Shown here piece by piece: positions 20,914-33,112 of a stretch of 33,604 nt of DNA. The notes under the pieces are model-generated. The model saw nothing but the letters and a program-made list of their open reading frames with translations. It was not told where the DNA came from and made no database searches. Both the position numbers and the translations under genes were made by a program. Origin of the DNA: Gonium pectorale (lineage: Eukaryota > Chlorophyta > Chlorophyceae > Chlamydomonadales > Volvocaceae); contig LSYV01000059.1 in NCBI GenBank assembly GCA_001584585.1, positions 166,100-199,703 on the forward strand, written 5' to 3'. The stretch's first letter is position 1. Each line of letters begins with the position of its first letter.

Positions 20914-23900
20914 CTGCAGGGGTTAGCCAGGCATTTAGTCGTCAGCATGATTTGTGAAATGCCGAATGAATCATGATGCCTGCGCAGGTTAACCCAGATT
21001 CCCTTCACCTGGGTTGCAAATGCGAATACAACACGAGAAGTTGGTATCATCCTATGTATGGCTGGCTGGCCAGCAAACCAGGGCAGGATTATATTGACCC
21101 TGCCACACTGCATCAGTCTTGTCCATCCACCACGCGATTTGCGCCTACCATTTGGGTGCATGGACTGGGATGCCTCAGAGGGGCTTCCCTGCCACGCACG
21201 AGGATAAACAACGTACGTGCATAACGGGATAACGTAAGCATACTAGCCACCATGGTATTCGTGAGAGCTAGGACTGTCAGCACCGCTTCCAAAGCCTTGG
21301 CAACGGTGCTGAAGGCTGCACCAACTGCCGTCAACCTAAACACTTGACAGAATGCATGTAACGCAAACCAGGGATCAGAAGGGTACTGCCAAGCTTCAGG
21401 TGCACATGCCCCGATGCGCATGGTGGTCCCACAGTCCAGCCAACTAAACCTCCTTACCTTCAGATATTTGTCCTCTACGAAGATGACTTTGCCTATGCTC
21501 GAGTAGGAGGACCAGAAAAAGAAGTCCACACCTACGAAGCCCTCGAGCCAGACTTCGTCGATCCAGGCACAACAGGCTGTAAACCTGCATTCATGTATGT
21601 AGTAACGCGCGCACAAAGGTAGCCAGATCTAGATCTGATGTTTTCCTGAACGAGCAACTGGCCATGCATAAAAACATCCATGATCTGCTAGCTGTCATCT
21701 GCAGAGTAATCAAGCATGAATACTCACTTGAGGGTGGCCCCGATCTCGGCCTTTATAAGCCAGGCGTACAGCCTGCACGCGTTGTGCAAGCAAGTAAACA
21801 TGCACGCACAGTGCAAAGGATAGCTTCTTAACAGTTGCGGGATGGGAGCTGCGAACATAAGATAGACCGACATGACCAATGAATGCATGCAAACTGCATG
21901 CGTTTTGTGCGTGTAGTTTGCCGCGACCTTACGTGCATGTTGGAACAGTCAGAAGCCACACAGGTCCAATTCATATACCGAATACGTGTCCCGTAGTTCT
22001 TCCACAATGATTAGAATACAAGTCCGTCACCTGCTTGCATCACATGCCACCACATTTCCGCCGTGTATGTAGCCAATCTAGCCTGCTTACCCTTTAAAAA
22101 CGCCAGTAACGAACGCTACCTTGTCTTCAAAATTATACCCGATGCATATCTGCTCATATACACGGGTAAATTAGGGGGTACGCAGCGCTTTACGTGGTTA
22201 CTCGCAGAGAATGCTGTTCGTTTTTACACTTTTGCACAAATATCAAAGTTCTGGCTCAAATGCATTCAGGCTGGTGCATGTAGTCACGCTCTACATCCTT
22301 CACGTACCTCCGCCAGTTCAATGGAATCGATCCCGAAGGCTTTGGAGATCCTCTTGACCACTCCGCCGTAGCCTGAGAGGCTCAACTGTACTTTGATGCA
22401 CCCAGCGACCTGAGGATAGGAGTGTGTGATCGCAGAGGGCGAGTGAGTAAGAAGTAATAAGGGAGTAGCAGCTCGGGTCCAGTAGCCCATTCAGCGCATG
22501 TTCGTGGTTGATTGACATGCCGCGCATTGGTGCTCGACCACACAACACACCTATCGCCCGCAGTCAACTCGTCATTGCTAGTCAGCAGGTTAAGGTCAAC
22601 ATACAACCAGGCAATGGACATGCATGAAGCGAAGTTTGGAACCGTTGATCTCGCTCACCGTGCGTTCGCATTCGTTGACCGCAATACCGCCTCTCAGCTC
22701 GATAGGAGTACCTCCGACTGAATGCGTGTGGGATGGGCAAGAAAACGGAAAAGCAAAGTGCGTGTATGCAGCGTCGGATACACAACGCGCTCAACGCACG
22801 CATAGTGATCAGACATTTGTACCGCTCGGGCTTGGGTCGATGGCTGTGGCCAGCCGGCTCCCGGTACAGAACGAAGCGCGCGAGCGAGGCAAAATGCATG
22901 TGAAAGAGTGCAAGCGCAAAGACAGCAGCAGACGACGGTATGCAATTTGCTGCGAGTAAGTTGCTGTAAGGAACAGACTCACCACTGCCACCGCACATGA
23001 CACTGAGACCAAGGTAGCGGAACCTGCAGCGGTTGAATTGAAGTAGTGCAGTCAGCGTATACACATGTGCGCGCCCCTCGGCAACTAACTTGCAGTGCGA
23101 GCGAGCAAACACAACAGATGTAGCGATGTAGGGTGGGGTGGGACAGCGTTGGATAACAGTGGCCAACAACTGCTGACAAGGGCTGACAGTCCGCCAGCTG
23201 ACATCAGTCTGACAATGAGTACGTGTTGTTGATTGGCCTGTGGGGCAGTACCAAATAAACAATTCCAAACAGCTCCAAACAACGCTGATTGATTCGCGGT
23301 GATTACAACTTGGCGCTGCCGCGCGCTGGAACAACGTTGTTCCATATACCGCCATAGTGTCTTGGCGTTGTTAGGCGTTGCCTTTTGTGTGGGCAGGGAA
23401 CAGCGGGCAGCATGGATTCTGCTGCCGGCTAAGAAGTCGACGCTAGCAGAGGCTTGTCGATGCAGCTTCACACACTCACACCCACCAGATTGACTGCATT
23501 TCGATGTCGCATACGCCCGCGGGAATTGTGACCGCGTATGAGATTTTAGAGCAGTCGCTGTCCCAGAAGCTGGTAGACACGAGGTTCTGGCGAAAACAAA
23601 CAATGGTGGGTACGTACAATCAGTGCTATTCACATCGATCTGCTGGCGGAATACGTCATTGTACAGAGGATCACAACAACGTGCACGCCATAGCCCAAAA
23701 CAATGCTGATGACACACGTATGTGATGACCATGACCTGTCTTATGTGCTTGTATTCCTCCTGAGCCCAGCAGCCAGGCCACGAGTGCGCGCGACAGACAG
23801 GGCAGGCGCTCCGTAGAAGCAGACGTACGTATTCACGTGCGTGTGCTTAAGGTCGGTAGTGCGCATTTCATTCGTACATGCTTTAGTTGCTGACTGGGCG

Positions 23901-25010
23901 GGCATGCAATATTCACTCATATGCACGTACCCGCTTGCTTTGTCCGGGGCGAACGCCTCCCACAAGCTCAAGAGCCCAATCGGGCCAATGCCCCGTTCCG
24001 TTGACATGGTCCAGACTCGCCCAAATCCTGGCGTACTCGAGTTGCTTCTCAGCAAGCGCGCGACGCTGTTCCGGTGGTACATCTGCATGTCATCATGCAT
24101 GCAGCCGTGGCGAGTAGGCCAGTCAAATAGATCGCACGTGCGTACGATCATGTGCAACTTGATGGGTGGATATCTTCATTCCGAGTGCGTGGGAATCTTC
24201 GTTGGCCTTTGGTGGGCCCAAAGAAACGGCATGCTCAATGCCTTGGATGTTCCGGTGCAACCCGCCATTCGGGTTGTATCCCCGCCCTAGACCACCGATA
24301 GGGCACCCAGATAGGGTCACCGAAGGTTTTTTGTAGGGGTCACCGCATCCTCCTCCAAACCGAACGTGTGCACATCATTTTAGCCCCACTAGTACTGCAC
24401 ATATGCGTACGACACGCCCTTTCTAGTTCGGACTTTGCACGCTCGTATATTACGCTCGTATGCACACATGCACTGCTGCACATCACTCCAATCCCCGTTT
24501 TCATCTCACCGCTGGACGACACGTCCGTCTCCGGCCGATCATAGGTGAACTCTGGGGTGACGGTGACCGTGAAAGGGGACGACAGGCGGGGCACATAAAT
24601 GTCGTTGTAGCAGGCTGTCGCGTTTGGGGACTTGAACGCGCCGACGATTTCTGGGCTGTCGGCCGTCAGGTTCCGGAACTCCAGCACTTGGATGGTGACG
24701 AGTCCTGCAAAACGGTGAACCACACGCAGATCAATTAGGGGGATACGTACGCCACCTTCGCCGACTCAAGCCATGGCCGCCCACGTCGTCCAAGATTTCG
24801 TCCGCCCTAGCTAGCCTAATGCGTGTGGCTGGCCCACCTAGCTCAGTCATTACTCATTAATACCGACCTTCAATCATTCATTCTCTCATTCTTTGATTGA
24901 AGGTCGGTATTAAGAACTGAAAAGCCTGCGTTGTGATGAAGTAGACATTCATGTGTTCGTTTAGGCACGCAATCGAGTAGTGCGCTTCCAAGATTCCACG
25001 TCAGTTTACA

Positions 25011-25043
<33 letters not shown>

Positions 25044-28000
25044 CTGTATGTGTGCATCTAAAGCTCTTACCAATGGAAGAGTGGTTGAACTCGAAAGCCA
25101 GAGGAGACAGATCGGAAACAGCGTCCCAGTAATCCTGCATGGAGGCAGGCGCAACAGATCAACAAGCAATCAAGGCAGGTTGGCGGTACGAAAACAGCAG
25201 TACTGAAAATACTGGCACAAACAATCACATCATCCCGGGGTGATCAATTCTCTCCGAAACAAGGCTATGGCAACGAATGAACCCAACTCACAACCGACAG
25301 GACGTTGCCAATGCCCGTGTCATCAGCGCCTTCCACAGGGGCCTGCAGAATCGTCAACCTGAAGTGCCGCGCAGACCTGCAATAGTAATCCAGCAGTTCA
25401 GCACGCCGTGGCTCCAGCACCACATAAGTACATATATCACATTACCCAGAGCCGGTGCAAAAGGAGAGGACCAGCACACGTTCCTTCGCATTGTTGCACC
25501 ACCAAGGAACTGTCCATGTTGTATTGGATACTGAGTACATACGAGTCCCTACCAACCCATTGGGGGGTATGACAACGCTTATAACTAGCCATAAAACCCT
25601 TATAACTAGCCATAAAACCCTATCTACAGCAGCACCAACGCGTTAGCGGAGGACGGTCTACAGGATCTACCTACACACAGGCAGTAGTGAGCTAGATACA
25701 CACGCTCCCGCTGACACGTACCTGTCATTTACCACGTCCAAGCCCTCATACGTAAAGTTGTAGGTGTCAGCTGCAGAGCGCCTGAGATTTGCCGCCGGCT
25801 GGTTATATTCGCTGCAGAAAAGCGCGGTCTTGTTAGCAAAGCGGTCCTGTAGCATCAGGTCATCGACCTGCGAAGAAGGGCGTGTGCAATGCATGCATTG
25901 GAGGGCATGCATGCAAAAGCATCATCAAGTATGCTACTAGCTGGAGATGGCTGAGCAGGTTGGCGTTGAATGAACGACGTATGGACGGACGGAATGGCCT
26001 ACCTACATACAAGTAGGCGCATTGGGCGGATAAGGCCACAAAAGGTCATTGTAGTAAACCGCAATAATCTCGTCTGCTGGGCACCACATGTGTATGTATG
26101 TGCATGCTTCGTTGGGACGCACGGGCCATATCTGGTACTCACTAGCACTCCCGTTGGTACCCCTGGCATTCGCGCACGCACGCAGCGGGACTATTACTCA
26201 CAGCTTGCTGCCATGAGCTGGCTAGCCCCTCCGGCGATACAATCTCAATCTTCTGCATCGTCGGCGCTATCGCGTAGTCGTATACGACACGCGTCCACTC
26301 ATTCCAGATTATAGCGGTCTCGTTACTGTTGTCGGAAACCATCCATGCACGGCGGGCGAATGGGCCAAGACAGTTAAGCCAAATGCAGTGAGAGCGGGTG
26401 CACGGACTCGAACCGAAGGGGAAGGAAGGTAGGGGTTGTGGTTCAGAGCGGCACTCATCCTGTCAGATTAATGTCTTACACGTAATTCATGGGCGGTCTC
26501 CTAGAAGCCCACTGGATGTATGTACATACGCTAGGTGCTGGTAAATGCTTCCATCTGGTGAATTCAAGCTGCACTTTCGTACTGGATCACTCCGTCCGTT
26601 CCTCTCAGCCGGGCTCAACGAGTCTGGCTACTAGGCACATGTGGGCCGAAGTAGGCCAGTTTGGCAGGCTCATATCACTCACTGTAGCATGTACCGGACG
26701 CCGTCAATTATCTCAACACCGGCCAAGTCGGTTGTGATGGGCGAGCCCGCATCTGTGTATGCATGGCGGGGTTGCGGGTGGGATAGGTGGGATTGAAAGA
26801 GGCCGCTAGTGAGCGGCGTAAGAACAATTAAGATATCAAGGCTGCCTGCCTTGTAGGCCTTGTACACGTTGGTGTGTACGCCCACTGTACAACACACATG
26901 ACTTACGATCGTAGTCATGCATGACCACGTCAGAAGCCGTCACCTGGGATGTTAATTGGTCAACGTACCTTGCGCTGTACGGCGGAACGGTTGAGTGCGC
27001 AGACTGCGCCGGGTGCCTTCCGGCACGACGTCGGTGATGCCGTCGGAGACGGGAGGCTTCTTGGGGGTGAAGACACAGCGGTCAACAGTCGGGTCGTACG
27101 GAATGACGCAGGGCTCAGCGATCTGGTAGGACCGAACACAGGGCAAACCCACAATCGTGAAAAGCAGGCATGAATAAAGTGCCAAGGAGATTTCCCAAGG
27201 GCAAATAAAGCGGCATGCAGTGAGAGACCGATAGAGCTCGCTCAGGAAGGGAAACAGGCAAAGTACATTAACCACTATCGCTGTTATAACGAGCCAGCAG
27301 CATACATGCATCCCTGCGTTAGGATCCGTCTTACCCTCATCTTCATAAAGTAGTTAACTGGCAGATACGGCCTGGCAGATGCGCCCAGCTCGGGGAGGGT
27401 CTCCTGGTTTTTAAACACCTGCAATGAAATTTGCAGGCATCATGCGTGCGTCCCATCCAAGCAGTAATGGTGGTCAACAAATGGAGAAGAATGGAAAGGA
27501 AATGATGCGCAGCACTGCCGCTTCGTTCGATTAGACGCACGGTCATCAGGTATGAGCACGTACAGCTAGCAGTGCCTAGGTGCCGTGGGAATCTGTTGTA
27601 CCGACACACGTTCCAGGCGAGTATATCTGCATCATATACAGTTATTGCACATACACGAGTGCATTGCGCAATCAACCTTACCTCCTCGTCAAGGAACTGG
27701 AAAAAACCAGTGACCCAGTAAAACCCTGCTCGCGCCAGCAAGCGAACGAGGAATACCGTAGCGAAAACAAATCTTAGTTGATAGTGAGTGGCTAAGCATG
27801 TAACGGACCTCCAAAAGAGTAAGCGCACGTGAGCTTAAATATACCGAGCATCTGGACCTTGAGGAGTAACCATACAGGGAGCTAGCTAGATATGATCCAT
27901 CGCACCCGTTTAGTTCATCACTCCTTATTACTCGCGGTAGCTGCACGCCCAAGGTACGGTAGGCTCACATGCCGGACAACGAAGGCAACTCACCGATCAG

Positions 28001-31000
28001 AGCCCGGCGGTTGCGCGACACCCGAAACCCCGCCTCGACGAATATATCGGCCATGGAAGAGGAGAATGACACGGCGATGTCGTCAAGCGTTATCGTGCCT
28101 GCAAGCACCAAGCAACGATAGCTGGGTCCTCGCGTACCAAGAGTGAGGAGCTTTGCCAACTTTCCCCGGATGGTGATGATGCAGACGGTCAGCAGACTCA
28201 CACCCGGCCTCTTGATGAGGCAAATAAGCTATGCAGCTTCTGCAACGCTAATGGAACCACCACTGCATGCCTTATGGCAGACACTTGCTTATACGTAAAG
28301 CTAGCGGCGGTCGTCGGTCATCCATGCGGCCAACCAGCAGAGCAGCGCATGCACGTAGGCAGCAGGGTGGCAGATTTTATATGTACCGTGTAGATGTCTT
28401 ACCCGCCACGGTGACAATGCGCACGACGGTGCCCCAGACGCTGCCCTCCATGGGCACACGGGCGACGCCGTCGACACGCAGCGCAATCTCCACATCGCCA
28501 GCACCTCGCATCTGCGAGCACGGACGACACACATCCATGCACTCACGTCCGAACCTGCATCGACAGATCACCGCCGCCGTACACGCATGCACATAGCAGT
28601 AGTCGCTCAGTGGAGTGGAATGCATACGTTTGGTAGTCTGTCTGGCCGATAACAACTTGCTGTCTGCGACCTTGCCCTACCTCCCAAGCACCGGAGTTAA
28701 AAAGATGACACACATGCACCCAGCTGGTACATTACTATTAGATGTATGCCAGAATAAAAACGGTTCATTGCAGGACAATCAAGCCTTCGCCTTAACAAAC
28801 GTCACACGTAGTAAGAATACGTGCTAGCATTGCGTTCGACTACTAGGTTATTCTGGGGCTGACTCACGTAGAGGGTTTGGAGCTCCATCAGGGCGCGCAC
28901 GTTGAGCTGGCTTGAGAAGGATCGTGGCGTTCCCACAAAGCTGGAGGTGGGGACAGTAGGTATGGGCACACCTTTGCACGCAGCAAGTCTTAATTCTGGG
29001 ATAAGGGCTGCAGCTGGCTGGCCGATATGGGAATGAAGCAAAAGCTACCCGGGAGTGAAGGGCCGAAAGAGGACTGACCCCAACGAACTGACTGCAACGG
29101 TGCTATCTGCGGGCCAGAACACCATCTTCGAACGGATTTGCATTGCTAAGTGGCTGCTCATTATTACGCGGTAGGAATTCCAAGCCGTTTCATCAGCACT
29201 CAACATTGGACTGCAGTACCAGCGGACGCTCCGTTTACTGCTGAATCGCGCATTCAGGCGGCTGCAGTGTGATTTGCGCTATGTATGCATCTTGGGAATG
29301 AACATGATACACTCTTTAGTTTATTCACTCTCTTGAGGTACGGCAAAAGCAATAAAAAAAGGAGCTCGATGTATGATGTACGTCTGCAGCAGATCACGTT
29401 TCAACATACCTTGCAGTCCGTAGCACGCCCTGTGACGGTGTGGTGGAGCCGATGGAACTGGGATCATTGGCGAGTGAGGTGTTGCCCGATGCCAGGGCGG
29501 CGGCGGCGGTCTCGTTGAGGGCCTTGCGGCTGACCATGATGCCGTCTACCACCGTGAACTCTGCGCTGCCGGTGCGGACCACGTCGGTGGTGCCCTTGAC
29601 GTACATCGTGTTGCCCTCCACCTGGCGGGATATATACATCATTCATTGGGGCAAGCTCAACAGCGCTCGGCAGCATGTAGTGGTGGGTTGGCAAATTGAT
29701 GAGGCCGCGTTAGCCGCGTGAAGTGAGGTGCGTACTACACATGGCATGCATTCCCGCGGATGCATGTATGGAGCACACGCACGGGCAGCCTCATATCGAG
29801 CGAGCGAGGCAGGGATAACTCAACCAGAACAATTTACTCCCCGCGGGTAATCGACAGGCAGGCTCGCCCGCTCCGTACCACCCTCTGCTTGCATACCAGT
29901 CAAATCCAGCAAACTGACCGGCGGCGCGTGGTGATTCCATGGGTGCGTACCGCTGCCCACCGCGCCGCACCGCACTGCACCTACCTCGGTGTCCTTGAGC
30001 GCACTCATGACGGCGTAGGTGAGGCCGACAATGGTGCCGATGGTGGCCAGCGCAAAGATGAACAGCGCAACAATAATGAATGCCATCCATTTCTTCTCGC
30101 GCCGGGTCTTGGCAAGGCCCTCCACAAGATTCAGCAGCTGCGTCATCACATACGGACAGCACCTGTGTTAGTTGTTGTTCAGGCATTGGGAGCGAGGGCG
30201 TTGCATTCCTTGTACGCGCATCCCAAAGGAGCGAGGAATGTCACAGCTCTCATATACCATGCATCCAGCATACACAAACAGGGAACACACACGCGCGTAC
30301 CAGACCACAAACACATTCCCAGCTAGCTGCTGAAGAATAGACCGAGGCAGTACGTAGTGCCGGCTGCGCCACCCAGTAAATCGATTCACAGCGGCATCCA
30401 TCACGTACCTCTTCAACGTCGATGGTGCCAGACTGGTCACTGTCCATCTCTGCGGGATGCGCGCGCGTGAGCAATGCGTGGTTACCTAGCAATAATGCTA
30501 ACTCTCGTGACCAAATTATCAGGTATCAAAGAGGAGATCGAGGAGGACCTGGCGTCATATCTACCTGACACACATCGACACTTCTGTGCTGGCGTCCACA
30601 GGCACACACACACCCCACTATTCGTCATGAAACGTGATGTGCGCTGGATGGATAAGTGAACCGATCCACGACCATAGCAAAGCAATTCCCACCCATCCAT
30701 CCACCCCCAGCGCGTGCACACACAAACACGCACCTGCCAGAATGTTGCTCAGCTCTGCGGAGCGGCGCTGACTGCCAACTACGAGGCAAACAGACCAGGA
30801 GTGAATATGGAAGGCAGAATCGGGATCAGGCAGCTTTCGTCCTGCATTTTTTTTGAGGCCTACGCACACTATTGAACCAGTTCAAATTCGAACTGCACAC
30901 ACAGCTTCGATGAGTAGTGCTGGCTGCAAGCAAACTCGCTTCGTTCAGTGCTTGAGCAGGGCAAGAGTTAAAAGTGCACGTACAAACAACGCACCCTTCG

Positions 31001-31651
31001 TCATTACACTCTTGATGCTGATGGCCATCGACTTGCCCTTGCCCGTCTCAACTACGAGGGAACGTCCATTAGGGCAAGCCAAGGGCATTTGAGGTTATTT
31101 AGCGATCAGCAGCAGGCCCATCGAGCAAGTGAAGCCCCCCCCCCCCACACACACACACACTAGCTCAGCGCCTCTCAGGACCTGCCTTGCCGCTAGGATC
31201 TCGGGCTAACGGGCCATCTGGACCCATATTTCTGTTTGGACTGCTATGAAACGCGTGACCAGCACCACACTTAGGGGCTGGTCCCGTGCGGCAAGGACTG
31301 AGGTGTGCAGCAGCTAGCTGCTCGGACGAACAGAGGAGCAGCACTGCGGCGGGTTTTGCAGGGCAGCTGCAGTTGCTTAGGGCTGCAGGCTGTCCCTTTG
31401 GTTGAGCAAGGGGGAACAGGGTCCCCCACACCCCTCGCCTCGCGGCGTTGAGGTGGTCTTGCGTTGGGGCGGGTAGCGCCCCTGGCCAGCGTCGGCCCGG
31501 AGATGTAACAACACACTCAGAAACCGAAACCCGCCCTACCCGCCTCACCACGGACGAAGGTGTTGGCCTTGCCCTTGCTGCCTCGCCCATCTTGAACTTG
31601 GTCATCGGGAGGCGCTGACTTCCCATCTGTGTCTGCTGGCTGCCGCTGCAT
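19533..31651 (-). CDS. large multi-exon type II membrane protein: EF-hand, membrane anchor, sequon-rich ectodomain, VMO-I domain
   Basis: About 31 exons on the minus strand, all GT-AG and all in phase (about 1,029 residues): 31651-31549, 31051-30995, 30778-30734, 30449-30409, 30137-29985, 29621-29410, 28940-28868, 28511-28403, 28098-27994, 27725-27682, 27418-27335, 27122-26969, 26752-26683, 26325-26202, 25867-25722, 25376-25292, 25134-25071, 24704-24510, 24082-23931, 23586-23486, 23023-22983, 22717-22659, 22409-22308, 22119-22091, 21772-21728, 21584-21458, 21385-21217 (or 21244), 20913-20858, 20708-20590, 20349-20309, 19860-19695, and possibly 19551-19533. The ATG at 31651 is the first one that opens the frame sensibly. 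The order is an EF-hand (71-82), a membrane helix (about 100-125), a long outer region with at least nine N-x-S/T sites, and VMO-I motifs at the end. I infer a surface or extracellular-matrix protein with a cytosolic calcium sensor. The middle 700 residues match no family I can name. The last exon is uncertain, and splice sites are unproven without RNA. Confidence 0.8.
20161..20175. repeat. (CA)n microsatellite
   Basis: A short CA run in the intron between the VMO-I exons 20349-20309 and 19860-19695. Confidence 0.8.
24857..24913. repeat. perfect 20-bp inverted repeat with TTAA ends, intronic
   Basis: Arms at 24857-24876 and 24894-24913 are exact reverse complements around a 17-base loop (TTCATTCTCTCATTCTT). 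The structure begins with TTAA and ends with TTAA. It sits in the intron of the large gene between exons 25134-25071 and 24704-24510. It could be a tiny fold-back element, or a hairpin in the pre-mRNA. Confidence 0.9.
25011..25042. repeat. (GGCT)8 microsatellite
   Basis: Eight perfect GGCT units in the same intron as the 20-bp hairpin, about 30 bases past the splice donor of exon 25134-25071. Confidence 0.9.
25579..25620. repeat. 21-bp perfect tandem duplication
   Basis: Two identical copies (25579-25599 and 25600-25620), unit beginning TTATAACTAGCCATAAAACC, in the intron between exons 25867-25722 and 25376-25292. Confidence 0.85.
29985..30778 (-). other. EF-hand plus membrane-anchor exons of the large gene
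   Basis: Exons 30778-30734, 30449-30409 and 30137-29985 encode residues 54-133. The loop is DSDQSGTIDVEE (71-82), with Asp at 1, 3 and 9, Ser at 5, Gly at 6, Ile at 8 and Glu at 12, so every usual calcium ligand is present. The helix after it (LLNLVEGLAK) is cut from the loop by a phase-0 intron. A basic stretch TRREKKW precedes a hydrophobic helix (about residues 100-125). By the positive-inside rule this leaves the N-terminus in the cytosol and the C-terminus outside. Only one EF-hand is visible; these usually pair, so pairing may occur between molecules. Confidence 0.88.
31135..31160. repeat. C-run followed by (AC)n
   Basis: Twelve Cs then seven AC units, in the first intron of the large gene (31052-31548). 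The rest of that intron shows nothing coding. Confidence 0.85.
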
Positions 31652-33112
31652 CCTCACCACTACCTTACCACTACAAGAATTACAATGCAAGGAGATCAAG
31701 AGGCATGCATGTTTAGCGAACAAGACCCTCGCGTGCATTGAACCGACGTTGCGCAAGCTTGCAGCAAGCTCAGTCGTTTCGATCGTACGTTAGTAGTTGT
31801 TGCAGCCGGGAGGCTGCTGCCACCGCAAGGCGCGTACCGTTTCGGCCACCAAGCTCCTTGTGCGCCTTCAAGCACTTAAAAAGAAGCCAACGCGGAAACA
31901 ACGGTGACGTGTGTTACATGTATAAACTTCTACATATATCTTGGATGGGATTCACGCGACTTAGGTGTGACTCAGTCGTCTGTCAGTGCTTTTATATGCC
32001 CCCGAAACGGACGCTGCAGCTGTACAGCATTCGCTCGTCGGAACGACATTAACGCTATTCTTGCTATGCAGCCCGCTAGACAGTCCAGGACACAAATGGC
32101 ACCCACATATACTCCATAGATGTTTCGGAAGCGTAGCGGAAGGCTTCTTGGGAGTGTGTGGGACGACAATGTCGCCGCAGACCCACCTCTGCAAACTGCC
32201 ATGAGCAGCAGTGCAAACAATAAGATTTGTTGCAAGCTACTTCCACACATTAGTTTTGTAGCTCGGTTACATTATTGCAGTGGCAGCAGTTGATGCCTGC
32301 CTGCTGGCGATGCCTGGCCGCCTTGTGCACCTCAATCCCTGGCGATGAAGAACATTCGGAGAAAGCATAGATAGCGAGACATCGTGCCGCTTTACTGATG
32401 AAGCCGGACTGGGCCCCACCCTTGCCTCCTCGCCGATTCCCTACCACACACACCCTGAACACGCTCGCTCGGGCTTGAAGGGGCAAGAGCCGCCTGGGGG
32501 AGAGAGGCACGGATGAAGGTGCATGTGTATAAGCAAGGTGCCTTTGCGCAAGTCGCAGGTCGACCTGGGTTCAGCTTGCCTGCTGGGTTCAGCTTGGGTT
32601 TCTGGTTCTCTTTCGCAATTCTTGCAGGTTGCTGTGTGTGGCCCGCCACCGCCCCTTGATCATGCCTGCCCCAGCCCACCGGCTTAGAGCAGTGCCGGAT
32701 CCATCGTCAGGCTGACCAACTCCGTCTGCGCCCAAACCCAATCTCAGGATACTGCCAGCCTGGCTATCGTCTGTCGGGATGATTCGTTTGGCCCGACAAT
32801 CGATGAAGCTTGGGGTTCGACATGGTTACTCGTCCAGGGACGCCCTCCATTTTTCGTCGGCTCCACTGACGAAGCTCCTTTCAGGGGCTGGGTTTTCCGT
32901 CCAAGCACCCCTTCGTCCGGCCCCTATTGTTCGTAAGGCTTTGGGGGCTGGTACGTAAGGTAGCCAGCCTGGGTCGCCAGGACTCGTGCGCGCAGGATCT
33001 GGTACGCTCCCCTCGCATCTATCCCGCACTTCTATAGGACAGTATGTAAGTTGCGGCGATGCACACGTGTACGGAACTCGCTCGTCCAAGATGTGGGTAC
33101 ACCGTACGACAC
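31652..33112. other. 5' flank of the large gene and unassigned sequence
   Basis: No gene recognised on either strand. The part next to 31651 presumably holds the promoter and 5' UTR of the large minus-strand gene. A short plus frame at 32780-32930 has protein-like composition but stops within 60 codons. Confidence 0.4.

Noticed and set aside
26388..26420. GGTTCGAGTCC-like tRNA T-arm on the minus strand
   Set aside because: No matching D-arm, anticodon arm or acceptor stem upstream. The T-stem itself pairs poorly.
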